From Alphaproteobacteria bacterium UBA6324 (lineage in GTDB: Bacteria > Pseudomonadota > Alphaproteobacteria > CAAGCB01 > CAG-977): a DNA stretch of 64,000 bases. Of this stretch, positions 1-10,810 are shown piece after piece. Every line of letters starts with the position of its first letter. Position 1 is the stretch's first letter. The notes beneath the pieces are model-generated. The model had not been told where the DNA came from. It saw nothing but the letters and a program-made list of their open reading frames with translations, and did not search any database. The stretch covers positions 112,753 through 176,752 of the forward strand of contig DJSW01000007.1 of assembly GCA_002439085.1 (NCBI GenBank). The letters run 5' to 3'. The position numbers were made by a program, and so were the translations under genes.

Positions 1-1670
1 CCCACGCCCGCCGCGTGCTGGATTTCCTGCAATCGAAAAACTGGGCGGAAACGCCGTATATGCATTCCAACTATCCGTTCGGCGAAGTATTGCATTTCAC
101 GCGCATCACGGATCTGTTCTGGCTGTTTTTCTCGCTCCCCGCCTTTTTGTTCTTTCCGTTGAAAGAGGCCGTGTTCTGGGGCGGATACATTTTCCAAACG
201 GGCGTTCTGGTTTTGTCGGCCGTCGCTTTGGTGTGGGGGTTGCGGCCGGCCGTCGGGCCGATCGTGCGGCTGATCGCCGTGTGTTTGCTGTTCGTACAGC
301 CGTCGGTCACGGAAACGTACATCCTGATCAAACCCGACCACCACGCCCTGACGGCCTTTTTCTGTTTCGTCACGGCGGGCGGGTTGGTGCGCTTTCTGTT
401 CACGGACGATAAAAAAGATCTGCGGATCGCCGGTGTCGCCGCCGCGTTGGGGTTGTGGACGTCGATCGAAGGGCTTCTGATCTGTTACGGATTGCTGACC
501 GGTCTGGCCATCCTGTTTATGGCGGGAAAGATTTCCGCCCGCGCCTGCGCCGTTTTCTGTTTTTACTATTTCACGGCCGCGTTGCTGTGTCTGGCCGTCA
601 ATCCGCCGTTTGAGGGGTTCTTCAGCCCCGACAACGGGCGGCTGTCCTTTTTAACGGTCGTCGTCGCCGGTTTCACCGCCGCCGCCATGATTCTGCTGTC
701 CCTGATGCAGGACAAGGGAATGCTCGCGTCCTTTTGGCGCAGGGCGGGCGCGCTGACGTTCCTGACGGGGGCTTTTGCGGGGTTGTTGCTGCTGTGCTTC
801 ACGCCGGCCGTCGTTTTCGCCCCCCACTTTCCGCCGATCATCAAAGGCATCTGGGCGGATAACATCGTCGAACTGCAACCCGCCATTCGCGACTGGGTGC
901 GTTTCTTTCTGGGATCGGCGCCGTCGTTGCTGGTCTTTGTCATCGGCGTGGCGTTGCTACCGTTCTGCCCCGCAAAGAAAAGGGCGGTTCTGATCACCGT
1001 TTTGCCGCCGCTGCTGTTTTTGACGCTGCTGTCGATGAAATCGATCCGGTACGCGCGCCTGTCGTCGCTGTTCACACCGTACATTCTGGCCGTCGCCTTT
1101 TCGCTGCGCGCCGACAAAACGCCCCGTTCCGACAAGGTCAAGGGCGCGTTTCTGGCCGCCGTCTATGTCCTGTTCGCCGCGTATCTGGCGGTCAACTACA
1201 TTTCCGTCAACCGAATGATGGTTCTGCGCCGGCCGCCGATCGACATCGTCGCCCCCTATCTGCCGGATCGGGAAGGCGCCGTCCTGTCCGACACGTCCAG
1301 CGGCCCCGAAATCATTTGGAAACTGGACGAACCGGTCGTCGGCACGCCCTATCACCGCAATATCGAAGGCATCGTTGACGACCATTTCATGCTGTATTCT
1401 CTGGACATGGACGAAAGCGTCGCGTTGATGAAAAAGCACCGGATCAAGGCCATTTTGGTGTTTTTGGAAGTGGATGCCGAACCCGATCTGTTTTACAACA
1501 TGAACAAACGCTACACCTTTTTCAAAAAAGCGCGGAGCGACGGTTTGCTGGCGCGCCTGATGTCCGGCAAGGATCTGCCCTGCGGCATTACGGAGGATTT
1601 CAACACCCCGCCGCCATACTCCATGTTCAAGGTCGATTTTTCAAAATGCGGCGACGCGGCCGGAAAATAG
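1..1670 (+). CDS. STT3/GT39-like polytopic membrane protein, 5' truncated
   Basis: The reading frame is open from base 3, so the gene begins before the window; the GTG at 15 is probably internal. The N-terminal part (HARRVLDFLQ, then NYPFGEVLHFTRITDLFW) resembles the first luminal loop of STT3-like membrane glycosyltransferases seen in alphaproteobacteria, where a short loop with a tryptophan-rich and arginine-containing segment leads to a helix. About ten hydrophobic helices follow up to roughly residue 400, then a soluble C-terminal domain of about 140 residues. I infer transfer of a sugar or lipid-linked glycan at the inner membrane, but acceptor and donor cannot be read. No WWD motif of classic oligosaccharyltransferases was seen. 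The family call is tentative. Confidence 0.55.
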   Translation, partial: HARRVLDFLQSKNWAETPYMHSNYPFGEVLHFTRITDLFWLFFSLPAFLFFPLKEAVFWGGYIFQTGVLVLSAVALVWGLRPAVGPIVRLIAVCLLFVQPSVTETYILIKPDHHALTAFFCFVTAGGLVRFLFTDDKKDLRIAGVAAALGLWTSIEGLLICYGLLTGLAILFMAGKISARACAVFCFYYFTAALLCLAVNPPFEGFFSPDNGRLSFLTVVVAGFTAAAMILLSLMQDKGMLASFWRRAGALTFLTGAFAGLLLLCFTPAVVFAPHFPPIIKGIWADNIVELQPAIRDWVRFFLGSAPSLLVFVIGVALLPFCPAKKRAVLITVLPPLLFLTLLSMKSIRYARLSSLFTPYILAVAFSLRADKTPRSDKVKGAFLAAVYVLFAAYLAVNYISVNRMMVLRRPPIDIVAPYLPDREGAVLSDTSSGPEIIWKLDEPVVGTPYHRNIEGIVDDHFMLYSLDMDESVALMKKHRIKAILVFLEVDAEPDLFYNMNKRYTFFKKARSDGLLARLMSGKDLPCGITEDFNTPPPYSMFKVDFSKCGDAAGK

Positions 1671-1687
1671 CCTTTTTGTCCATATGT

Positions 1688-1707
1688 CTTTTAAAACGCT
1701 TTAAAAG
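1688..1707. repeat. AT-rich perfect inverted repeat after the STT3-like gene
   Basis: CTTTTAAA-ACGC-TTTAAAAG, an 8-bp perfect stem 18 bp after the stop codon. It has no adjacent T run, so it is a weak terminator candidate or a protein-binding palindrome. Confidence 0.4.
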
Positions 1708-1771
1708 CAAGGCATCCCGAAAGCCGCTTCCGTCCATAGACAAAAAGACGCTTTCCTTTTACCGTTTTTTC

Positions 1772-1780
1772 TGCTATAAA
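1772..1780 (+). promoter_or_regulatory. Possible extended -10 promoter for the HAD gene
   Basis: TGCTATAAA is an extended -10 element about 40 bp before the ATG at 1819. No good -35 is present (TTTCCT at 1752-1757). Suggestive only. Confidence 0.35.
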
Positions 1781-1818
1781 GGGAAAAATCGTTTCATCCA
1801 TAGCAAAAGGAAAACATC

Positions 1819-2808
1819 ATGGCCGATAAAAAAACCGTCAGTCTGGTCGTCAGCGATATCGACAACACGATCGCGGACAAATTCGGCGCATGGGGCAACG
1901 CGCTGGACGCCGCTATGGACAAACTGGCCAAGTTGCACGGCCGCGACCGCGCCGATTTGGAACAGGATATGCTGGCGCACGTCCCCGACAGCATGAAGCA
2001 CATTTCCGGCCCCTATATCGGCAAGGATTTGCGTATGGATGTCGCCTGCACCCCGTCGATGAAACCGACCTCGCCCGAAATGGAAAAGGAACAGGAAAAG
2101 ATTTTCCACGAATGGGACAAGGAAAAAAGCAAGGCCGAATTGTACGAAGGCGTTCTGGCCACGATCAATAAAATCAAATCGTCGGGCGCGAAATTCGTCC
2201 TTTACACGGATTCCCGCGAATCCGTCTGCGTCCCGCGTCTGGCGAAAATGGGCATCACGGCCGATATGATCGACGGCCTGTACGTCCTGCCCGATTTGAA
2301 AGACGGACAGGTCGTCCGCAAACCCGTCAAAGGAAAGGCCGAGGAGCTGCGCAACACGCTGGGGGACAAGCTGGTCGTCCTGCCGCCCAAAACGAACAAG
2401 CCCAACCCCAAGAATATGCAGAAAATTCTGGACGACATGGGCGTCAAAGACCCGTCAACCGCCGTCATGGTCGGCGACAACGTCCGTTCGGACGGAACGG
2501 CGGCCGTCACACTGGGAATGAACTACGCATGGCAAAAAGGCGGCACCGTCATTGACGAAGCGACGATGCGCTGTTACACGGTTTTCTGTCAGGATCCGAA
2601 TTACAAACTGACGACGGCGGAACATTTGGGACAGATGAACGACACCAACCGCCCGACCGAAGTGTTGGAGGGGTTCAAGGATTTAAGCAAGCACTACCGC
2701 TTTATGTCGCAGGAAAAAGCCATGGCGGCGAAAGCGCAGACGCAAACGCAATCCGGTGAAAAAATTCATCCGGCCGTGATGCGGCGGCTGGCGCACAAAG
2801 CGCGCTGA
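1819..2808 (+). CDS. HAD-superfamily hydrolase
   Basis: Predicted cytoplasmic phosphatase of 329 residues. HAD motif I is DIDNT near residue 15 (nucleophile Asp and acid/base Asp two residues later), motif II is the YTDS region near residue 132, and motif IV is GDNVRSDG near residue 219. An acidic, lysine-rich cap insertion lies between motifs I and II. The ATG at 1819 follows the ribosome site AAAGGAAAA. The gene stands alone between the STT3-like gene and a bidirectional terminator shared with uvrA. The substrate cannot be read; the long insertion and the lysine/glutamine-rich tail are unlike small phosphoglycolate phosphatases. Confidence 0.75.
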   Translation: MADKKTVSLVVSDIDNTIADKFGAWGNALDAAMDKLAKLHGRDRADLEQDMLAHVPDSMKHISGPYIGKDLRMDVACTPSMKPTSPEMEKEQEKIFHEWDKEKSKAELYEGVLATINKIKSSGAKFVLYTDSRESVCVPRLAKMGITADMIDGLYVLPDLKDGQVVRKPVKGKAEELRNTLGDKLVVLPPKTNKPNPKNMQKILDDMGVKDPSTAVMVGDNVRSDGTAAVTLGMNYAWQKGGTVIDEATMRCYTVFCQDPNYKLTTAEHLGQMNDTNRPTEVLEGFKDLSKHYRFMSQEKAMAAKAQTQTQSGEKIHPAVMRRLAHKAR

Positions 2809-2826
2809 TCCCGCCATACGGTTATG

Positions 2827-2855
2827 AAAAGGGCGCCCGCCGCGGACGCCCTTTT
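2827..2855. terminator. Bidirectional terminator between the HAD gene and uvrA
   Basis: AAAAGGGCG, an 11-nt loop, then CGCCCTTTT: a 9-bp stem with A and T tails, so it can serve both converging genes. Confidence 0.8.
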
Positions 2856-2856
2856 G

Positions 2857-5628
<2,772 letters not shown>

Positions 5629-5696
5629 GCCCGCCCCCGTTTTTTTGAAAACCAAGTTGTCAAAGATATAGGCTTGTTCCGTCGGGATTTAAAGAG

Positions 5697-6158
5697 CTAA
5701 TTTTGTTTATAAGAAGAGCAGATCGTCGGTTTCGTTTGTTCAATATAGTTGGTGCAGCGTTTGAATTCCTGATCCTGCAACGCCTGAATCGTCTGCGACA
5801 CGGCGGGAATCGACCGGACGGCGCGCTGGAACGTCAGCTGCGGATTCTGGCTGCAAAACCGCGCGACCTTTTCCAACAGCGACCATTCGTTATCCGCCGC
5901 GGTCATGCCGACCAACCGGTTGCCGTAAATGTCCTGCAACGCGGAAACGTACCCCATCATGATCGACGCCAGATTCTGCATTTCCTGCTCCTCTTGCGGG
6001 GAAAATTGCGCCGTTCCCAAAACCGTTCGGGAATAGACATCGGCGAAATCCAGACACGTCGGCAGCCGTTTGACCTCTTTGATTTGCTGAGCCGCCGCCG
6101 GCATCGCCTCCGCGGCCAGCGCCGCCGTCAAACAAACAAGCGTCAAAAATTTTTTCAT
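5697..6158 (-). CDS. Small exported protein, possibly HdeA-like
   Basis: A 153-residue protein from the ATG at 6158, which follows GGAAAGGATC. It has a clear Sec signal peptide (MKKFLTLVCLTAALAAEAM, cleavage near AAA-QQ). The mature part has four cysteines (LPTCLDF, RFCSQ, KRCTNY and TICSSY) and a central helix with GYVSALQDIYGNR, which recalls small periplasmic HdeA/HdeB-type or Rap1a-like proteins. That likeness is weak. It lies just upstream of uvrA on the same strand but is not obviously related to it. Likely periplasmic; role unknown. Confidence 0.6.
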   Translation of the reverse strand: MKKFLTLVCLTAALAAEAMPAAAQQIKEVKRLPTCLDFADVYSRTVLGTAQFSPQEEQEMQNLASIMMGYVSALQDIYGNRLVGMTAADNEWSLLEKVARFCSQNPQLTFQRAVRSIPAVSQTIQALQDQEFKRCTNYIEQTKPTICSSYKQN

Positions 6159-6371
6159 CTTCCCGATCCTTTCCTTTTCGCGGCGGCGGACGGCCGCCTG
6201 TGCCAAGTATATAAAAACCGCGCGAAAAATCAATCCCGCGCGTCGTTCAGTCCTTCTTTAACCTTTTTGCCGCATAATGTATTTTATCCGGTTTGTTTAT
6301 GCCGTTCGTCACAGCACGAACCGATCGGATTATGGTAAAAAGGTGAACGATAAAGACAAGGATTTCGGCTG

Positions 6372-7196
6372 ATGCCTGTTAAAATTACTTTCTGGGGAGT
6401 GCGCGGTAGCATACCGTGCTGTTCTGCGGAACACACCGTGTACGGCGGCAACACTTCCTGCGTCGAAGTCGATTTGGACGGGGAAACGGTCGTTATTGAC
6501 GCCGGCTCCGGAATTCGCGCGCTGGGAATCAGTCTGGCCAAGCGGTTGATCAACCGCGTCACCATGCTGGTTTCGCACACGCACTGGGATCACATCTGCG
6601 GATTTCCTTTTTTTTATCCGGCTTTTCAGGAAACAGCCAGCCTGAATATTCATGCCGCCCGACTGCCGAACGGTCAAACGGCCGAGGAAGTCTTTGGCGT
6701 GTTGATGTCGGAACCGTTTTTCCCTTTACCAATGCACATGATCCCTTCGGTTCTGCATTTTCACGATTTCAAACCTTCCGAAAGCTTTTCGCTGTTTGAC
6801 GGTCGGGCGGCGCTTCGCACGCGGCCGCTGGCGCACCCGAACGGCGCGACCGGATACCGGCTGGACTATCAGGGCAAATCCGTTTCCTACATTTCCGATT
6901 ACGAACATTCTTCGCCCGCCGGCGTCGCCGAGCTGGCCGATTTCGTCGCGGACAGCGATCTGATGATTTTCGACGCCATGTACACGCCGTTGGAATACGA
7001 ATCGTTCAAAGGATGGGGACATTCCACTTGGCGCGAAGCCGCCCGTCTGACGCAAATGGCGAACGTCAAGAAAACGGCGCTGTTCCACCACGCCCCGCTA
7101 CATACGGACGACATCATGCGTCAAATCGAACAGGACGCCAAAAACGCCGATCCGCGGCTGTTCGCCGCCAGAGAAGGCCAGAGCCTGATCCTTTAA
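6372..7196 (+). CDS. MBL-fold metal-dependent phosphodiesterase-like hydrolase
   Basis: A 274-residue cytoplasmic metallo-beta-lactamase-fold protein. It opens with ITFWGVRGSIP and YGGNTSCVEV, typical of the PhnP-like / cyclic phosphodiesterase branch. The metal motif is SHTHWDH near residues 73-79; further ligands are likely the DYEHS region (near 180), DAMYT (near 202) and the H in FHHAPLH (near 243). The ATG at 6372 follows AAGGA with a 9-nt gap. Its last 4 bp overlap the end of the opposite-strand protease gene. The physiological substrate is not determinable. Confidence 0.8.
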   Translation: MPVKITFWGVRGSIPCCSAEHTVYGGNTSCVEVDLDGETVVIDAGSGIRALGISLAKRLINRVTMLVSHTHWDHICGFPFFYPAFQETASLNIHAARLPNGQTAEEVFGVLMSEPFFPLPMHMIPSVLHFHDFKPSESFSLFDGRAALRTRPLAHPNGATGYRLDYQGKSVSYISDYEHSSPAGVAELADFVADSDLMIFDAMYTPLEYESFKGWGHSTWREAARLTQMANVKKTALFHHAPLHTDDIMRQIEQDAKNADPRLFAAREGQSLIL

Positions 7197-7906
7197 AACC
7201 AGTTCATGACGGCCGCCCAGTCCTGCTTTGTATAATAGGCGATCAGGCGGTAGAAAAACGCGACACCCTTGCCGCCGCGTTCCACAAACGCGAACACCGT
7301 CCCGAACGACAGGCAGTTGGCCGCCGGCAGAAAGCATATGGTGAACAGGTATCCCGCGGCTTTGAAATCCGTTTGACGGGGATGCAGTTGCTCCGCGAAG
7401 GAAAACAGATTGTAACCCATGGCCACCCCCAGCCCGATATACACCCAATCCGGCGTGAAACCGGCGATCCGGCTGACCAGCGTTGAAAAAAACATCATGG
7501 TGAAAGCGGCCAGCGGAAAAAAGTACGGCGCCAGCGCAATCATCCAGTTTCCTTTGCCGGAAAAGGACATGGAACCGCCCCCGTTTTCGTTGACTTTCAT
7601 ATCGTGCACGGAATGCAGGGTTGCCATGGCGAACAGCGTGTGCGTCATTTCGTGTTCCAACGTTTCCGCCGCCCCGCGCCGCATCAAAAACGCAACGCGC
7701 ACCGTCGCGAAAAATCCGGCGCCGATCGCGAAGTAAATCAGGTTGTGCCAGTTCAGCTGGTTCCGGATGACGTAATAGCGTTCAAACGTTTTAACCGCCG
7801 CGGGTAGCACCAGCAGCGCGCCGATCCCGACCGGCCATTTGACCAGCCACAAAAACCTGTCTATCGCGTCCCGACATCCGACCAGCCGGCGGGTGAGTGA
7901 AAACAT
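7193..7906 (-). CDS. Membrane-embedded HExxH metalloprotease-like protein
   Basis: A 237-residue polytopic protein. The motif EHEMTHTLFAM near residue 85 is an HExxH zinc site next to a membrane helix, as in site-2-protease-like (M50) or related membrane peptidases. At least four hydrophobic segments are visible (residues about 20-40, 45-70, 120-150 and 165-200). No NPDG-type second motif of classical M50 enzymes was seen, so assignment to M50 is uncertain. The gene ends 4 bp inside the end of the MBL gene and starts just after the glgC terminator, so it probably has its own promoter. Substrate unknown. Confidence 0.6.
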   Translation of the reverse strand: MFSLTRRLVGCRDAIDRFLWLVKWPVGIGALLVLPAAVKTFERYYVIRNQLNWHNLIYFAIGAGFFATVRVAFLMRRGAAETLEHEMTHTLFAMATLHSVHDMKVNENGGGSMSFSGKGNWMIALAPYFFPLAAFTMMFFSTLVSRIAGFTPDWVYIGLGVAMGYNLFSFAEQLHPRQTDFKAAGYLFTICFLPAANCLSFGTVFAFVERGGKGVAFFYRLIAYYTKQDWAAVMNWF

Positions 7907-7922
7907 CGCCTTGCCCCTTTGA

Positions 7923-7951
7923 AAAAGGCGGGGAACAAGCCCCCGCCTTTT
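7923..7951 (-). terminator. Terminator of glgC
   Basis: AAAAGGCGGGG / CCCCGCCTTTT, an 11-bp stem with a 7-nt loop and a T tail on the - strand, 8 bp after the glgC stop. Confidence 0.85.
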
Positions 7952-7958
7952 GAAAACC

Positions 7959-9233
7959 TTACGACAGTTCGGGCGCGGGCGGCAATTTCGCCAGCATCGC
8001 CGGCGTCACCAGAACAACCCCCTTTTCCGTCACATAGAAATACTTGGCGTCCTCTTCCGGATTTTCACCGATGACCAGACCGCGCGGAATGACGCACCCC
8101 TGCGCCAGAATGGCCTTTTTAACGCGAGCGTGGCGGTTGATCACGCAATTCGGCAAAACGACCGAATCTTCAATCAGTGAAAACGAATGGACGCGCACCG
8201 ATGAAAACAGCAGCGAATGGCGTACCGTGCCGCCGGAAATGATACATCCGGCGGAAACAAGGGATTTGACGGCGACGCCGGTTCTCAAATCGCTTTCAAA
8301 CACAAATTTCGCGGCGGGATTCTGTTCCTGAAACGTCCAAATCGGCCAACGGGAATCGTACAGATCCAAATCGGGAATGACATTGGTCAGATCCAGATTG
8401 GCTTCCCAATACGCGTCCAGCGTGCCGACATCGCGCCAATAAGCTTCGTCCGTTTTGTTGAACACGCAGCTGTCCTGAAAACGGTGGGCGATCATCTTTT
8501 CCTTGCCGACCAGCGACGGCAGGATGTCTTTGCCGAAATCGTGGGACGAGTTTTTGTCCTGCGCGTCCTTTTCCAACAAGTCGATCAGGAAATCGGCGTC
8601 GAAAATGTAAATCCCCATGCTGGCGAAAGAACGGTCGGGCTTGCCCGGAATGCACGGCGGATTTTTGGGTTTTTCGACAAAGCGAATGATGTTGCCGTCA
8701 ACGTCGGCGTCCAGAATGCCGAATTCGTGCGCGTTTTCGATCGGCACTTCGATGCAGGAAACGGTCGCCTTGGCGCCGGCTTCGATATGCTGTTTCAGCA
8801 TTTTGGAATAGTCCTGCTTGTAAATGTGGTCGCCGGCCAAAATCAGAATGTATTTCGGCGCGTGGTCGCGAATCGTTTCCAAATTCTGGTAAACGGCGTC
8901 GGCCGTGCCCTGATACCACACTTCGTCGGACGTTTGCTGCTGCGCCGGCCAGATTTCGACGAATTCGTTCAATTCGGGCTGCAGGAAGCTCCACCCGCGC
9001 TGGATGTGTTTGATCAGGCTGTGGGCTTTGTACTGCGTCAAAACGCACATTCTGCGAATGCCGGAGTTGATGCAGTTCGACAGCGGAAAGTCGATGATCC
9101 GGAATTTGCCGCCGAACGGCACGGCGGGTTTCGCCTGTATTTCCGTCAGGTTTTTCAGACGCGACCCTTTGCCGCCCGCCAAAACCAGCGCAAGAGTATC
9201 CTTTCTTGCAGAAATCAAATTCACTTCGTCCAT
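7959..9233 (-). CDS. glgC: Glucose-1-phosphate adenylyltransferase
   Basis: Makes ADP-glucose from ATP and glucose-1-phosphate, the committed step of bacterial glycogen synthesis. The 424-residue protein has the nucleotidyltransferase start LVLAGGKGSRLKNLT, then KPAVPFGGKFRIIDF, the YQGTADAVYQN region, the FVEKP sugar-phosphate site and a C-terminal left-handed beta-helix. The start is the ATG at 9233, with AGGAGT 5 bp upstream. It is downstream of serA but separated by about 145 bp. No glgA, glgB or glgP is nearby, so the rest of the pathway must be elsewhere or absent. Confidence 0.96.
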   Translation of the reverse strand: MDEVNLISARKDTLALVLAGGKGSRLKNLTEIQAKPAVPFGGKFRIIDFPLSNCINSGIRRMCVLTQYKAHSLIKHIQRGWSFLQPELNEFVEIWPAQQQTSDEVWYQGTADAVYQNLETIRDHAPKYILILAGDHIYKQDYSKMLKQHIEAGAKATVSCIEVPIENAHEFGILDADVDGNIIRFVEKPKNPPCIPGKPDRSFASMGIYIFDADFLIDLLEKDAQDKNSSHDFGKDILPSLVGKEKMIAHRFQDSCVFNKTDEAYWRDVGTLDAYWEANLDLTNVIPDLDLYDSRWPIWTFQEQNPAAKFVFESDLRTGVAVKSLVSAGCIISGGTVRHSLLFSSVRVHSFSLIEDSVVLPNCVINRHARVKKAILAQGCVIPRGLVIGENPEEDAKYFYVTEKGVVLVTPAMLAKLPPAPELS

Positions 9234-9377
9234 GCCGCACTCCTTAAAAAATAAATTCCCGCCCGAAAGCGAAACAAACATATCAAACCGTCGCGGCCGC
9301 ACCTGTCGCGCAAAAACGCCGCGTTTGAGTTTATAGTAGCTTTTTGTTCGCGAAAAGCAAAGAGGAAAAAACGCCGC

Positions 9378-10619
9378 CTAGAACAAATAACGCACCTTCA
9401 GCGTTCCGTTGATCGCCTCCAGCTCTTTTTGCAAATCGTGCGCGTTTTCCAAATGCCCGTCCACGTCAACGACGACATAACCGTATTCGCCGTCCGTGCG
9501 CAGATACTGGCCGCTGACATTCAGGCCGTGTTCGGACAGGACGCCGTTGATCGCGCTCAACACGCCGGGAACGTTTTTGTGAATGTGCATGAAACGCGTC
9601 GTTTTTCCGGATTCCTGAACCGGCAGGGACACTTCGACGCAGTTGACCGCGCCCAGCGTCGAACCGTTGTCCGAATATTTCACCAGACGTTCCGCGACCT
9701 CCAACCCGATGTTGGCCTGCGCCTCCTGCGTCGAACCGCCGATGTGCGGAGTCAGGATCACGTTGTTCATGTTACGCAGGGGGGACACGAACTCTTCGGA
9801 TTTGTCGGCGGGTTCCTTGGGGAACACATCCAGCGCCGCCCCCGCGATCTGCCCTTCGTCCAGCGCGTGTTCCAACGCGTCGATGTCAACGACGCTACCG
9901 CGCGCGGCGTTGATGAAAAACGCCCCTTTCTTCATCGCGAAAAATTCGGCGTTGGAAAACATATTGTTCGTTTGCGGCGTCTGCGGGACGTGCAGGCTGA
10001 CGACATCGGAAACGCTGAGCAGTTCGGACAGCGAAGAACACGCCTGCGCGTTGCCCAGCGCCAGTTTGTCAACGATGTCGTAAAAACGCACTTTCATGCC
10101 CATCGCTTCGGCCATGACGGAAACCTGCGTGCCGATGTGGCCGTATCCGACGATGCCCAGAACCTTGTTGCGCACCTCCATCGACCCCTTGGCGTTTTTC
10201 AGCCACACGCCGGCGTGCGCGGCCGCGTTGCGCTGAGGGATGCCGCGCATCAGCATCACGATTTCGCCGATCACCAGTTCGGCCACCGAACGGGTGTTGG
10301 AATACGGCGCGTTGAACACGGGGATGCCGTGCGCCTTGGCGGCGTTCAAATCGACCTGATTCGTCCCGATGCAGAAACACCCGACCGCCATCAGCTTTTT
10401 CGCCGCGTCAAATACGTCGGCCGTCAGCTTTGTTCTGGAACGGATGCCGATCATGTGAACGTCGGCGATCGCCTCTTTCAACGCTTCGTTGTCCAAAGCG
10501 TTTTTCAAAACCACCAGATTTTCGTACCCGTGGCTTCTGAAATAATTTTCGGCGTTGGCGTGCAAATCCTCCAGCAAAAGGATTTTGATCTTATCCTTGT
10601 TCAGGGACATGGCGTTCAT
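9378..10619 (-). CDS. serA: D-3-phosphoglycerate dehydrogenase
   Basis: First step of serine synthesis: oxidation of 3-phosphoglycerate with NAD. At 413 residues it is the short (E. coli-like) form. The Rossmann motif is GIVGYGHIG, the catalytic Arg sits in NAARGSVVD, the Glu in PKEPAD and the His in LTPHIGG. A C-terminal ACT domain (from about residue 340, ending KVRYLF) suggests serine feedback. The ATG at 10619 follows AAAGGA. It is transcribed away from the DUF2207 gene across a 190-bp AT-rich gap. Confidence 0.96.
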   Translation of the reverse strand: MNAMSLNKDKIKILLLEDLHANAENYFRSHGYENLVVLKNALDNEALKEAIADVHMIGIRSRTKLTADVFDAAKKLMAVGCFCIGTNQVDLNAAKAHGIPVFNAPYSNTRSVAELVIGEIVMLMRGIPQRNAAAHAGVWLKNAKGSMEVRNKVLGIVGYGHIGTQVSVMAEAMGMKVRFYDIVDKLALGNAQACSSLSELLSVSDVVSLHVPQTPQTNNMFSNAEFFAMKKGAFFINAARGSVVDIDALEHALDEGQIAGAALDVFPKEPADKSEEFVSPLRNMNNVILTPHIGGSTQEAQANIGLEVAERLVKYSDNGSTLGAVNCVEVSLPVQESGKTTRFMHIHKNVPGVLSAINGVLSEHGLNVSGQYLRTDGEYGYVVVDVDGHLENAHDLQKELEAINGTLKVRYLF

Positions 10620-10810
10620 GGCATTTTCCTTTATTAAAAAAACGAACCGCCCTTTCTATACACCAATCAGCCGCCGGTTTAAAGTTCGATTTTCACGTTT
10701 TAAAATATTGCGCGGCGCGGACAAATCGGTTAAAAATTAAGAAATTATAAATGTTTTGAACCGGAAACGGCCGTTTTCCGCCCGTTTTTGCCAAAGGAGC
10801 CGCCATTTTG

